Origin: JBBQYA01 sp038209155
GTDB lineage: Bacteria > Bacteroidota > Bacteroidia > Sphingobacteriales > Sphingobacteriaceae
DNA: 49,240 nucleotides
Direction of reading: 5' to 3'
Assembly (NCBI GenBank): GCA_038209155.1
Contig: JBBQYA010000010.1
Span: forward strand, 1 to 49,240
The notes below the pieces were generated by a model. It had not been told where the DNA came from. It saw only the letters and a list, made by a program, of their open reading frames with translations, and did no database searches. A program made the translations under genes and the position numbers. Of this stretch, positions 27,005 through 34,976 are shown in pieces (positions within the stretch are counted from its first letter, which is position 1; the number at the start of each line of letters is the position of its first letter).

Positions 27005-27379
27005 ATGGCTAAAAGAAAAGGCAAAGAGAACTCATTTCATTTAACAGAAATTGCAGTTCACGGCATTCAGGAAAAAAAAGGTCAAGACATCGTTACCTTG
27101 GACCTGAGAAACTTAAAAAATGCAGTTTCTGACTTCTTTGTAATCTGTAACGCAGATTCTGGAACTCAGGTACGTGCAATCGCAGATTCAGTAGAATTCG
27201 AATTAGAAAAAACCTTAAAAGAAGATGCTTGGCATAAAGAAGGTTTTGAAAATAGCGACTGGATAATTTTAGACTACGTAAACGTTGTAGTGCATATATT
27301 TAAAACTGATAAACGTGCGTTTTACGGAGTAGAAGATTTATGGGGAGATGCTGAAATTAAACTCCACCAATCTGCTTAA
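27005..27379 (+). CDS. rsfS: Ribosomal silencing factor RsfS
   Basis: A 124-residue protein of the RsfS/Iojap family: 'IQEKKGQDIVTLDLRNL', 'SDFFVICNADSGTQVRAIAD', 'EGFENSDWIILDYVNVVVHIF' and the C-terminal 'YGVEDLWGDAEI', which match the family's order of conserved blocks. It binds ribosomal protein L14 and blocks 30S-50S joining when nutrients are low. It precedes ftsH by 73 bp on the same strand, an arrangement common in Bacteroidota. Confidence 0.94.
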   Translation: MAKRKGKENSFHLTEIAVHGIQEKKGQDIVTLDLRNLKNAVSDFFVICNADSGTQVRAIADSVEFELEKTLKEDAWHKEGFENSDWIILDYVNVVVHIFKTDKRAFYGVEDLWGDAEIKLHQSA

Positions 27380-27452
27380 TTCAACATTTAAACAAAATCA
27401 ACCTTTTCAGGTTAAATTTAACGGTGCTTAATGGTAGTGCCAAAAAAAAATA

Positions 27453-29579
27453 ATGAAAGAAATAAAACCGATAAAACCGATAAAAAAAGGTTCAAAAAAA
27501 TTATTGCCAGAAACACCTAAATTCAATTTTTATTGGATTTATGGAATCATTATCGTTGGAATTCTTGCGGTAAATTTTATGATGAATTCTAATACGGCTA
27601 AAGAAATTACCTATCAAAAATTTGAATTAGAATTACTCCTTTCTGGGGATGTAGAAAAACTTCAAGCATACAAACAAGGAGATCTTTTTTATATAGATGT
27701 TTTTCTAAAAAAAGATAGTTTAGCAAAAGCAAAATATAAAGACATTACTGGCAAAAAATCTTTTATGTCATCTACAGGTCCTCAATACGTGTTTTCGCAA
27801 GGATCTTTAGAGAATTTAGAAAAAAAATTGGCAGATGCTCAAGTTAATTCTACTAATCAAAAATTAGCTATTGATTATATTTCAAAAGATAATTTTCTAA
27901 AAGATTTCTTAATTGCTTGGATCATTCCTTTAGGGTTTATTTTACTGATCTGGTTTTTTATTATGAAAAGATTATCTGGCGGATCTTCTGGTCCTGGCGG
28001 TCAAATTTTTAATATTGGTAAATCAAAAGCAACGTTGTTTGATAAAGAATCTCAAGTAAATATTACGTTCAATGATGTGGCTGGATTAGAAGAAGCAAAA
28101 TTGGAAGTAATGGAAATTGTAGATTTTTTAAAAAACCCTAAAAAATATACTAATCTGGGAGGAAAAATTCCAAAAGGTGCATTGTTAGTAGGTTCGCCAG
28201 GAACTGGTAAAACATTATTGGCAAAAGCAGTAGCTGGCGAGGCTCAAGTTCCTTTTTTCTCATTGTCAGGATCAGATTTTGTGGAAATGTTTGTTGGAGT
28301 AGGTGCTTCTCGAGTTCGAGATTTATTTAAGCAAGCTAGAGAAAAGGCTCCGTGCATTATTTTTATAGATGAGATAGATGCAATCGGAAGAGCAAGAGGC
28401 AAAAACCAGATTATGGGTGGAAACGATGAGCGAGAAAATACCTTAAACCAGTTGCTAGTAGAAATGGATGGTTTCGGAACAGATTCTGGAGTTATCATTA
28501 TTGCAGCTACCAATAGACCAGATGTTTTGGATTCTGCGCTGTTAAGACCAGGTCGTTTTGATCGTCAAATATCTATTGATAAACCGGATTTGAATGGTCG
28601 AGAACAAATATTTAAAGTTCATTTAAAACCGCTTAAACTTTCCACAGAAATTGATCCTAAAAAACTTTCAGCGCAAACCCCAGGTTTTGCAGGTGCTGAA
28701 ATAGCCAATGTTTGTAATGAAGCTGCTTTAATTGCCGCTCGAATGGATAAAAAGGAAATCGATATGAAAGATTTTCAAGATGCTATTGATCGTGTGATCG
28801 GTGGTTTGGAGAAAAAGAATAAAATTATTTTACCAGAAGAGAAAAAGATAGTTGCTTACCACGAAGCTGGTCATGCAATAGCTGGGTGGTTTTTAGAACA
28901 TGCAGATCCATTAGTAAAGGTATCCATTGTACCAAGAGGAGTTGCAGCGTTGGGTTATGCTCAATATTTGCCCAAAGAGCAGTTTTTGTATACCACTGAG
29001 CAATTGATTGATGGAATGTGCTTAACAATGGGTGGTAGAGTTGCTGAAGATATTGTGTTTGGAAAAATTTCTACTGGGGCACAAAATGATTTGGAAAGAA
29101 TTACTAAACTTTCTTATGCAATGGTTACCGTTTATGGTATGAATGAAAAAGTTGGAAATATATCTTTCAATGATCAGCAGGGAGAATATAATTTTGGCAA
29201 ACCTTATTCAGAGGCAACGGCCGATTTAATAGATCAAGAAGTTAGAAATCTAATTAATGATGTATATAAGAAAACAAAAGATTTACTGACAGAAAAGCGT
29301 CCAGAATTAGAAAAAGTAGCGAAGGCTTTGTTGGAAAAAGAGATTTTATTTCAATCAGATTTAGAAGAAATGCTAGGAAAGCGTCCTTTTGATCACAGAA
29401 CTGCTTATGATGAATTTGTAAACGGCACAGTAGAGCAGCAATTAGAAAAAAAGAAATTGGATGCAGAAAAGAAAGAGCATGAAAAATATTTTCCAATGCC
29501 TGGTGGCAATGGAACAATAGAAACATCAACAGAAGGGGAAGTAGCAGATCCAATTCTAGACAATAAAAAAGAATCTTAA
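27453..29579 (+). CDS. ftsH: ATP-dependent zinc metalloprotease FtsH
   Basis: A 708-residue membrane protease. Two membrane segments (around residues 27-46 and 150-170) flank a periplasmic domain. The AAA module follows with Walker A GSPGTGKT near residue 248, 'IIFIDEIDAIGRARG' (Walker B) and the second region of homology 'ATNRPDVLDSALLRPGRFDR'. The M41 zinc site HEAGH is at about residues 469-473. It degrades misfolded membrane proteins and regulatory proteins, often including LpxC. The last 70 residues are charged and variable. A terminator follows at 29603. Confidence 0.97.
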   Translation: MKEIKPIKPIKKGSKKLLPETPKFNFYWIYGIIIVGILAVNFMMNSNTAKEITYQKFELELLLSGDVEKLQAYKQGDLFYIDVFLKKDSLAKAKYKDITGKKSFMSSTGPQYVFSQGSLENLEKKLADAQVNSTNQKLAIDYISKDNFLKDFLIAWIIPLGFILLIWFFIMKRLSGGSSGPGGQIFNIGKSKATLFDKESQVNITFNDVAGLEEAKLEVMEIVDFLKNPKKYTNLGGKIPKGALLVGSPGTGKTLLAKAVAGEAQVPFFSLSGSDFVEMFVGVGASRVRDLFKQAREKAPCIIFIDEIDAIGRARGKNQIMGGNDERENTLNQLLVEMDGFGTDSGVIIIAATNRPDVLDSALLRPGRFDRQISIDKPDLNGREQIFKVHLKPLKLSTEIDPKKLSAQTPGFAGAEIANVCNEAALIAARMDKKEIDMKDFQDAIDRVIGGLEKKNKIILPEEKKIVAYHEAGHAIAGWFLEHADPLVKVSIVPRGVAALGYAQYLPKEQFLYTTEQLIDGMCLTMGGRVAEDIVFGKISTGAQNDLERITKLSYAMVTVYGMNEKVGNISFNDQQGEYNFGKPYSEATADLIDQEVRNLINDVYKKTKDLLTEKRPELEKVAKALLEKEILFQSDLEEMLGKRPFDHRTAYDEFVNGTVEQQLEKKKLDAEKKEHEKYFPMPGGNGTIETSTEGEVADPILDNKKES

Positions 29580-29602
29580 TATTCCAATCTATTCTTATAA
29601 TT

Positions 29603-29638
29603 ACTTCCGAATTGCAAAACAGTTCGGAAGTTTTTTTA
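29603..29638 (+). terminator. Terminator after ftsH
   Basis: ACTTCCGAA pairs with TTCGGAAGT across an 11-base loop, followed by seven T. It sits 24 bp after the ftsH stop and 17 bp before the LUD-domain gene, so it should separate the two transcripts at least partly. Confidence 0.85.
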
Positions 29639-29654
29639 TAAACCAAGTTAACTT

Positions 29655-30296
29655 ATGAAATCCAGTACTCCTAAAGAAAAAATGCTCAAGAAAATTCGAA
29701 AAGCGTTAATCGAAAAAAAGGAGATGCCTTTTCAGAAATACGAAGAAGGAGAAATTTTTCCAGAGATCTCAGAAGGTTTAGAGTTGATTTTCGCCGAAGA
29801 GTTTACCAAAGTAGCGGGTCAGTTTATCTTTTGCGAAGATGAAATCCAATTTATCGAAAACATAATTTCGTTGGCAGAACAAAAAAAATGGAAACACATT
29901 TATTGCTGGGAACCATCATTGCAAGCCATTTTGGCAAAATATGATTATCCTTTTGCAGCGAGTGAAAATGAATTTATTTCTGCAGATGTAGGCATTACTC
30001 TTTGCGAAGGTTTGGTGGCAAGAACAGGAAGTATACTTATTCATTCTTCAACTCATGCCGGCAGAAGACTTTCCATTTACCCCAATAGCCATATTGTATT
30101 AGCATACACTTCACAGATTTTTCCAGATATGAAAGATGCTTTGGCGGATCTCAAAAATAAATATGGAGAGAAATTGCCTTCTTTGTATACTGCTATTACT
30201 GGTCCAAGTAGAACTGCAGATATCGAAAAAACATTAGTTTTAGGTGCTCATGGTCCAAAAGAGTTATTTTTATTTCTAATAGATGACCAGATCTGA
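29655..30296 (+). CDS. LUD-domain protein (LutC/YkgG family)
   Basis: A 213-residue single LUD domain: 'YCWEPSLQAILAKYDYPF', 'DVGITLCEGLVARTGSILIH' and the C-terminal 'TAITGPSRTADIEKTLVLGA HGPKELFLF', where G-P-S-x-T-x-D-I-E is the family hallmark. LutC participates in lactate oxidation with LutA and LutB, but neither is nearby, so a lactate role should not be assumed. The last 14 bp overlap the start of lpxH, which suggests coupled translation. Confidence 0.9.
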   Translation: MKSSTPKEKMLKKIRKALIEKKEMPFQKYEEGEIFPEISEGLELIFAEEFTKVAGQFIFCEDEIQFIENIISLAEQKKWKHIYCWEPSLQAILAKYDYPFAASENEFISADVGITLCEGLVARTGSILIHSSTHAGRRLSIYPNSHIVLAYTSQIFPDMKDALADLKNKYGEKLPSLYTAITGPSRTADIEKTLVLGAHGPKELFLFLIDDQI

Positions 30297-31062
30297 AAAT
30301 TTTAAAAGAACCAAAACCTATTTCGCTTCCGATTTTCATCTGGGCGCACCCAATCATTCAGAAAGTAGAATTCGCGAAGACAGAATTGTTTCTTGGTTGA
30401 ATTCAATAAAAGATGAAACCAAGGAATTATATATTTTAGGCGATATTTTCGATTTTTGGTTTGAATATAAAACAGTGATACCCAAAGGTTTTGTTAGAAT
30501 ACAAGGTAAATTGGCAGAGTTTTCTGATGCCGGAATTCCTATTCACCTTTTCCTAGGCAATCATGATTTTTGGATGTTTGACTATTTTGAAAAGGAATTG
30601 AACGCCATTATTCATCGCGAACCATTTATTACAGAAATAGATGGTAAAAAATTCTATCTCGCTCATGGAGATGGACTTGGTCCTGGAGATGAATCTTACA
30701 AACTGTTAAAAAAAGTATTTGCCAATCCAATCTGTAAATGGCTTTTTGGGTTTCTGCATCCAACTATCGGAATGGGAATTGCAAATTCTTGGTCGAAAAA
30801 GAGTAGAATTAATAGTGGGAAAGACGAACATTTTTTAGGTCAAGAAAATGAATGGTTAGCAATTTATTCAAAAGAGATAGCAGAAAAACAAGAAATTGAT
30901 TATTTTATATTTGGACATAGACACCTGCCTCTGACATTACAAATAGGAAAAAGTTCTCAATACATAAATCTTGGAGAATGGATGAATTACAACACCTATG
31001 CAGAATTTGATGGAAATGAAACGGTTTTAAAAACGTACAAAGATCATGTATCAAAAAAGTAA
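30283..31062 (+). CDS. lpxH: UDP-2,3-diacylglucosamine diphosphatase
   Basis: A 259-residue calcineurin-fold hydrolase of the LpxH type: 'TYFASDFHLGAPNH' (D-x-H), 'LYILGDIFDFWFEYKTVIP' (GD-x-x-D), 'IHLFLGNHDFWMFDYFEKEL' (GNHD), 'FYLAHGDGLGPGDESYK' and 'DYFIFGHRHLPL' (GH-x-H). It cleaves UDP-2,3-diacylglucosamine to lipid X in lipid A synthesis at the inner membrane. Overlaps on both sides (14 bp with the LUD gene, 17 bp with the next gene) indicate a tight operon. Confidence 0.93.
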   Translation: MTRSENFKRTKTYFASDFHLGAPNHSESRIREDRIVSWLNSIKDETKELYILGDIFDFWFEYKTVIPKGFVRIQGKLAEFSDAGIPIHLFLGNHDFWMFDYFEKELNAIIHREPFITEIDGKKFYLAHGDGLGPGDESYKLLKKVFANPICKWLFGFLHPTIGMGIANSWSKKSRINSGKDEHFLGQENEWLAIYSKEIAEKQEIDYFIFGHRHLPLTLQIGKSSQYINLGEWMNYNTYAEFDGNETVLKTYKDHVSKK

Positions 31063-31876
31063 ATTTTTTATTCTGTCTATTTTTGGAATGATGATTTTTA
31101 TATCCTCATACGCTCAACATTCGGATACTTTAAAGATTAGTTCTCAAACAAAAATAGCAGAAGGCGTTTCCCTATTTACCACAGATATTTTCGAAAATGT
31201 ATTGTATGTAAATGATAAAAATGAATTAATTAAAATAGATAAAAAAGGGAAGCTAGTTGGTGTGTATTCAAGACGAATTAATGGTGATTTAGCAGTAATC
31301 GATGCTACCAATGCTCTAAAAATTATAGCTTATTACCCTGATTTCCTGAATCTTACTATATTGGATAATTTTCTTTCGCCATTAAGTGAAGTTTCATTTA
31401 GAGCTTTTGATAATGCTGGCGGATTAAAATTAATTTGCTCCAGTACTGAAAATGGTTTTTGGATTTATGATGAGTTGAGTAGAAGTATAAAAAACGTAAA
31501 TGAAAATTTAGATTTAAGCAGATCAAGCGGAGATTTATATCAATTGCTATCCTACCTGCCCAACCCAACTAAAATAATTTCCTATAAAAACCAACAATAT
31601 TTATACGACAAAAAGCACGGCATCTATTTTTTCGATGAATTTGGAGCCTATGTAAAAACTATACCCATTGTTGGAGCTTCCGATTTTCAAATTAAAGAAA
31701 ACGAAATACTTTTTACTAGAGAAAACGAACTCCTTTCTTATAATCCTATGAGTTTAAAAACGACCACAATACACACTTTCCAACTAAATGATTTGAAAAG
31801 TATTAGGAGAGAAAATAACAGTCTCTATGTTTTAGCTGGAAAAGAGTTATTTTTGTATTCAATAGATCATAAATAA
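31046..31876 (+). CDS. Secreted protein of unknown function, propeller-like
   Basis: A 276-residue protein with a signal peptide (MYQKSKFFILSIFGMMIFISSYAQ). The mature part has recurring short beta units such as 'NVLYVNDKNELIKIDKKGKL', 'ITIL DNF', 'YDKKHGIYFFDEFGAYVKTI' and 'NSLYVLAGKELFLYSI', typical of a beta-propeller, but no named family was recognised. It overlaps the end of lpxH by 17 bp and precedes prfA by 36 bp. The later methionines would destroy the signal peptide, so this start is favoured. Confidence 0.75.
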   Translation: MYQKSKFFILSIFGMMIFISSYAQHSDTLKISSQTKIAEGVSLFTTDIFENVLYVNDKNELIKIDKKGKLVGVYSRRINGDLAVIDATNALKIIAYYPDFLNLTILDNFLSPLSEVSFRAFDNAGGLKLICSSTENGFWIYDELSRSIKNVNENLDLSRSSGDLYQLLSYLPNPTKIISYKNQQYLYDKKHGIYFFDEFGAYVKTIPIVGASDFQIKENEILFTRENELLSYNPMSLKTTTIHTFQLNDLKSIRRENNSLYVLAGKELFLYSIDHK

Positions 31877-31912
31877 ATCATACCCGATTTATTTTTAAAT
31901 AAAAAAAATTTC

Positions 31913-32986
31913 ATGATTGATAAATTAGAAGCCATTAGTCACCGATTTGAAGATGTTGAAAAGCAATTGTCAGATCCAGCGGTTATGGGCGATATGAAAC
32001 GATTTGCACAGCTTAATCGTGATTACAAAGAACTGAGCGCTTTGGTTAAGGAATTTAACCAATATAAAAATGTATTAAGCAATATTGAAAATAATCGTCT
32101 GATTTTATCTACCGAGAAGGATGAGGATTTTAAGGATATGGCAAAAGCAGAGTTGGATGAATTAATTGTTGAAAGAGATAAACTGGAAGATGATATTCGA
32201 ATATTACTCATACCTAAAGATCCAGAAGATAGTAAAAATGCTATTTTAGAAATTCGCGCTGGTACTGGCGGAGACGAAGCCAGTTTGTTTGCAGGCGATC
32301 TTTATAGAATGTATACCAGATTTTGCGATAGCAAAGGTTGGCGATTAGAATTAGTAGATGAAACTCTAGGTACGGCTGGAGGATTTAAAGAAATTATACT
32401 AAATGTTTCTGGTGATGATGTATATGGAACATTAAAATATGAGTCTGGCGTACATCGAGTTCAGCGGGTGCCCGCTACCGAAACCCAAGGCAGAGTTCAT
32501 ACCAGTGCGGCTTCCATTGCTGTATTACCAGAGGCAGATGAGTTTGATATTGATCTGAAAACCAATGATATTCGTAAAGATTTATTCTGTTCTTCAGGTC
32601 CAGGAGGACAGTCAGTGAATACCACTTATTCTGCAGTACGACTTACACATATTCCAACAGGAATAGTAGCTCAATGCCAAGATCAAAAATCACAGCTGAA
32701 AAATTATGATAAAGCTTTAACAGTTTTGCGTTCTAGAATCTATGAAATGGAATATGCAAAACACATGGAAGAAATAGCCAAAAAGCGTAAAACTATGGTT
32801 TCAACAGGAGATCGTTCGGCAAAAATCAGAACCTATAATTACGCGCAAAGTAGAGTTACAGATCATAGAATCGGACTTACTTTATACAATTTGCCAGCAA
32901 TTATAGATGGTGATGTTCAAGGAATTATTGATGCATTGCAATTAGCAGAAAATGCAGAACGAATGAAAGAAGGATCTTTGGCGTAA
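31913..32986 (+). CDS. prfA: Peptide chain release factor 1
   Basis: A 357-residue class I release factor. The tripeptide that reads UAG/UAA stop codons is PAT in 'VQRVPATETQGRVHTSAASI', which identifies RF1 rather than RF2. The peptidyl-hydrolysis motif GGQ lies in 'SSGPGGQSVNTTYSAVRLTH'. The N-terminal coiled region (MIDKLEAISHRFEDVEKQL) and the C-terminal 'RVTDHRIGLTLYNL' are standard. RF1 ends translation at UAA and UAG, which bears on the in-frame TAA in the aldehyde dehydrogenase at 43331. Confidence 0.97.
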   Translation: MIDKLEAISHRFEDVEKQLSDPAVMGDMKRFAQLNRDYKELSALVKEFNQYKNVLSNIENNRLILSTEKDEDFKDMAKAELDELIVERDKLEDDIRILLIPKDPEDSKNAILEIRAGTGGDEASLFAGDLYRMYTRFCDSKGWRLELVDETLGTAGGFKEIILNVSGDDVYGTLKYESGVHRVQRVPATETQGRVHTSAASIAVLPEADEFDIDLKTNDIRKDLFCSSGPGGQSVNTTYSAVRLTHIPTGIVAQCQDQKSQLKNYDKALTVLRSRIYEMEYAKHMEEIAKKRKTMVSTGDRSAKIRTYNYAQSRVTDHRIGLTLYNLPAIIDGDVQGIIDALQLAENAERMKEGSLA

Positions 32987-33172
32987 GATTTTTTATTTTA
33001 TTGTTAAGTATTTATTTTAAAAACGGAAAGAATTCAAAAGTTTTTTTAAACTATTTTCTAAAAAACCAAATTTTTAAAGATCAATTCAAAATCTTAAAAA
33101 ATCAAATTTAAATAATCTATTATACCAAAAAAAGCGATCATTTTGGTGAGCACTTTTTTTCGGATAGGACTC

Positions 33173-33397
33173 TTACTCGTCCCCAACGTAGTTGGGGATA
33201 AGAACTTTTTCTCTTTTTAGGGCCTCAGATTTAAGGAGGTATGATTGAAAGAAAACAAGTTTCCAAGGAATTTTGGTGGCAGTATACTTAGATTCTTTGT
33301 TATTGTGCTGAATTACTCTTTGATAAGGATTTTCTGAGAAACCTTTATAATAGGAATGATCTTTTAAAGAAATAATTATATAAACGAAGTATTTCAT
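33173..33397 (-). pseudogene. GIY-YIG nuclease, truncated copy
   Basis: This is a near-identical copy of the intact gene at 33587-33850 starting at MKYFVYIIISLKDHSYYKG. Identity runs through 'LLKSEALKREKVL', after which the coding sequence enters the palindrome at 33181-33197 and ends in IPNYVGDE instead of the normal 20-residue tail. A 5' extension to 33421 would add MKIKLFCF, which is not homologous to the intact copy. The catalytic-domain residues are present, so residual activity cannot be excluded, but the C-terminus is lost. Confidence 0.8.
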
Positions 33398-33525
33398 AAA
33401 ACAAAAAAGCTTGATCTTCAACTACATTGGGGATGACAGGGCAAATTTTACTTAAAGATTCAATTAATGCAATGAACTATTTATGAGTTAAAAAAAAAGG
33501 TCTTGATCCCCAACTACGTTGGGGA

Positions 33526-33549
33526 CGGGCTGGACGGGACTCGAACCCG
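33526..33549 (-). other. Copy of the tRNA-Asp 3' end (first)
   Basis: These 24 bases are identical to 34126-34149, the T arm (from its second pair), 3' acceptor strand and discriminator base of the intact tRNA-Asp. The rest of the tRNA is absent; palindromes flank the piece at 33508-33524 and 33551-33567. The 3' end of a tRNA is the usual integration target for mobile elements, so this may be a duplicated attachment-like sequence. Confidence 0.85.
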
Positions 33550-33586
33550 TCCCCAACAGCGTTTGGGATGACAGGGCAAATTTTAC

Positions 33587-33850
33587 TTAAAGACTTATTT
33601 CATTTAATGAACTATTTATGAGTTGTAAAATTTGAGCATGAGAATACTTTTTAAGAACTTTTTCTCTTTTTAGGGCCTCAGATTTAAGGAGGTATGATTG
33701 AAAGAAAACAAGTTTCCAAGGAATTTTTGTGGCAGTATACTTAGATTCTTTGTTATTGTGCTGAATTACTCTTTGATAAGGATTTTCTGAGAAACCTTTA
33801 TAATAGGAATGATCTTTTAAAGAAATAATTATATAAACGAAGTATTTCAT
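33587..33850 (-). CDS. Single-domain GIY-YIG nuclease, intact copy
   Basis: An 87-residue protein consisting only of a GIY-YIG domain: 'YFVYIIISLKDHSYYKGFSE' (the VYI...YKG form of GIY...YIG), 'NPYQRVIQHNN' with the catalytic Arg and conserved His-Asn, and 'SEALKREKVLKK' with the metal-binding Glu. It ends 'INSSLNEISL'. Small proteins of this UPF0213-like family are abundant in Bacteroidota and have no settled role; larger relatives include UvrC and homing endonucleases. The gene is embedded in palindromes and duplicated tRNA pieces, and its 3' end has been copied three more times nearby (33433, 33887 and 34022). Confidence 0.85.
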   Translation of the reverse strand: MKYFVYIIISLKDHSYYKGFSENPYQRVIQHNNKESKYTATKIPWKLVFFQSYLLKSEALKREKVLKKYSHAQILQLINSSLNEISL

Positions 33851-33979
33851 AAAACAAAAAAGGCTTGATCTTCAATTACATTGGGGATGACAGGGCAAAT
33901 TTTATTTAAAGATTTAGTTCATTTAATGAACTATTTATAAGTTAAAAAAAAAGGTCTTGATCCCCATCTACATTGAGGC

Positions 33980-34003
33980 CGGGCTGGACGGGACTCGAAT
34001 CCG
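33980..34003 (-). other. Copy of the tRNA-Asp 3' end (second)
   Basis: Twenty-four bases matching 34126-34149 except for one substitution (GAATCCG in place of GAACCCG on the plus strand), flanked by the decayed palindrome at 33962 and the perfect one at 34005. The mismatch falls in the T stem, so this fragment is evolving freely. Confidence 0.83.
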
Positions 34004-34083
34004 TCCCCAACAGCGTTGGGGATGAAAGGGCAAATTTTATTTAAAGATTCAATTCATATATTAAACTATTTATAAGTTAAAAA

Positions 34084-34123
34084 AAAAGGTCTTGATCCTA
34101 ATATTGTTAGGACAAGACCTTTT
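34084..34123 (-). terminator. Terminator of tRNA-Asp
   Basis: On the minus strand AAAGGTCTTGTCCTAA pairs with TTAGGATCAAGACCTTT across a short ACAAT-type loop, followed by a run of T. It begins two bases after the tRNA. Its distal arm (poly-A-GGTCTTGATCC on the plus strand) recurs near 33491 and 33945, where the proximal arm has been replaced by a palindrome. Confidence 0.9.
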
Positions 34124-34125
34124 TG

Positions 34126-34199
34126 CGGGCTGGACGGGACTCGAACCCGCGACCTCCGCCGTGACAGGGCGGCATTCTAACCAACTGAACTACCAACCC
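34126..34199 (-). tRNA. tRNA-Asp (anticodon GTC)
   Basis: A full cloverleaf on the minus strand: acceptor GGGTTGG pairing with CCAGCCC (one G-U), D arm with GTTCAGTTGGTTAGA, anticodon stem CCGCC/GGCGG around loop CTGTCAC (anticodon GTC), T arm GCGGG-TTCGAGT-CCCGT, and discriminator G73 at 34126, as expected for aspartate. CCA is not encoded (the next bases are CAAAA). Confidence 0.97.
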
Positions 34200-34388
34200 G
34201 TTTTGTAAATAGTAAAACCAATATTTCTATTGGAGTGCAAATATAGAAACATTGCTTGAAAATCAAAAACATTTTTTGCTTTACTAAAATTGAGTAAATT
34301 CTGATTTTCTATTAGTTGAAAAATTGATAATGAGTCTATAAAAGGTTTATTTAGATAATTGTAATGATCGAGCAACTTCTATATTATG

Positions 34389-34592
34389 TTAGACCAAATG
34401 TTTGTTTAGAGTAGAATAAGTAGTTTTGCCAATAGTATCGACAAGAGGTAAAGAATAGTCTGGTTTTGGATAATGACCCAGCTCATCTAATTTTATAAGA
34501 AGTTTTCCAAACTCTTTAAAGTTTTTGTCATTATCGTTTTTTTTCTCTTCCAACTTAATAATATCTTTCAGTTTGTCAGCTAATGATTTCAT
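34389..34592 (-). CDS. Small unknown protein
   Basis: A 67-residue, highly charged protein (MKSLADKLKDIIKLEEKKND...), helical at the N-terminus with 'ELGHYPKPDYSLPLVDTIGK' at the C-terminus. No family was recognised. It starts 9 bp after the protease-tail remnant, so it may be the surviving partner of that lost gene. Reality as a gene is moderately supported by its regular composition and spacing. Confidence 0.55.
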   Translation of the reverse strand: MKSLADKLKDIIKLEEKKNDNDKNFKEFGKLLIKLDELGHYPKPDYSLPLVDTIGKTTYSTLNKHLV

Positions 34593-34601
34593 GTTTCAAA
34601 G

Positions 34602-34976
34602 TTAAATAAATTTTCTAGAGTGCAAAAACGCCTCTGAATTATTTCTAATAATGTATTGGCAAATAAGGTCATTATATTCTCTAATTAGCGGTTTTAACTC
34701 AGTATCATTAGAATAATCTTCAATTTTGAGTTTTAAAATATTAGTTAAGGCTGCTACATCTATAGATCGTCCATGCGAATGCCAAAGTTTGTTATTAGAT
34801 AAATCTCTTGCAATTTCTGTTGCTCGATCTGTTTTTTCATTAAGGGTAACAGTTTTAGAATTGCTATGTTTATTCCAATTTTTAAATTTGTATTTTACTA
34901 GCCATTCTTTCAATAATTCAATCGTCAAATCCCTTGCTTGTTCAAATCTTCTTAACATAGCAATGTCTTGTTCATT
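34602..34976 (-). pseudogene. C-terminal remnant of an SDH-type (ClpP-like) serine protease
   Basis: The meaningful frame begins near 34976 (NEQDIAMLRRFEQA) and runs to the stop at 34602. 'LTIELLKEWLVKYKFKNW' and 'WHSHGRSIDVAALTNILKLK' resemble the C-terminal region of the serine dehydrogenase proteinase family (SDH_sah), whose catalytic domain should lie upstream. None is present: the frame continues rightward only as out-of-frame translation of the DUF421 gene's end (to an ATG at 35036). The junction falls in a T9 run at 34974-34982. The family call rests on memory of these motifs. Confidence 0.5.

Larger units (their letters stand above)
33181..34021. repeat. Seven copies of a 17-bp palindrome at module junctions
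   Basis: The palindrome is CCCCAAC-NNN-GTTGGGG. Copies are at 33181-33197 (perfect), 33416-33432 (one arm decayed), 33508-33524 (perfect), 33551-33567 (one mismatch), 33870-33886 (one arm decayed), 33962-33978 (decayed) and 34005-34021 (perfect). On the minus strand most read GTCATCCCCAAC..GTTGGGGATCAAG, joining a nuclease 3' end to a copy of the tRNA-Asp terminator arm or to a tRNA 3' end. The arms would form strong hairpins in RNA or single-stranded DNA. Confidence 0.88.
33199..34078. repeat. Tandem duplication of a ~427-bp module (offset ~453 bp)
   Basis: 33199-33625 matches 33652-34078 at high identity. Each module contains, left to right, a GIY-YIG gene on the minus strand, the sequence CTTGATC plus palindrome, a GATGACAGGGCAAATTTTA block, a poly-A-GGTCTTGATCC block, a palindrome, a 24-bp piece of tRNA-Asp, another palindrome and a second GATGACAGGGC block. 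The 26 bp between modules (33626-33651) belong to the intact gene copy. The GATGACAGGGC blocks start at 33433, 33568, 33887 and 34022 and are duplicates of the nuclease gene's 3' end and trailer. Confidence 0.88.

Noticed and set aside
33428..33445. TGACAGGGC in the repeat blocks as part of a tRNA-Asp anticodon-arm copy
   Set aside because: The nine-base match to the tRNA (TGACAGGGC) is not at the right distance from the T-arm copies, and the block is better explained as the nuclease gene's trailer.
33181..34021. Integrated prophage or genomic island at tRNA-Asp
   Set aside because: Although copies of the tRNA 3' end are present, there is no integrase and the interval between them is only ~450 bp with one small gene.
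34190..34375. Minus-strand 61-codon frame next to tRNA-Asp
   Set aside because: It ends inside the tRNA and has no recognisable features; 34200-34388 is treated as the tRNA's upstream region.
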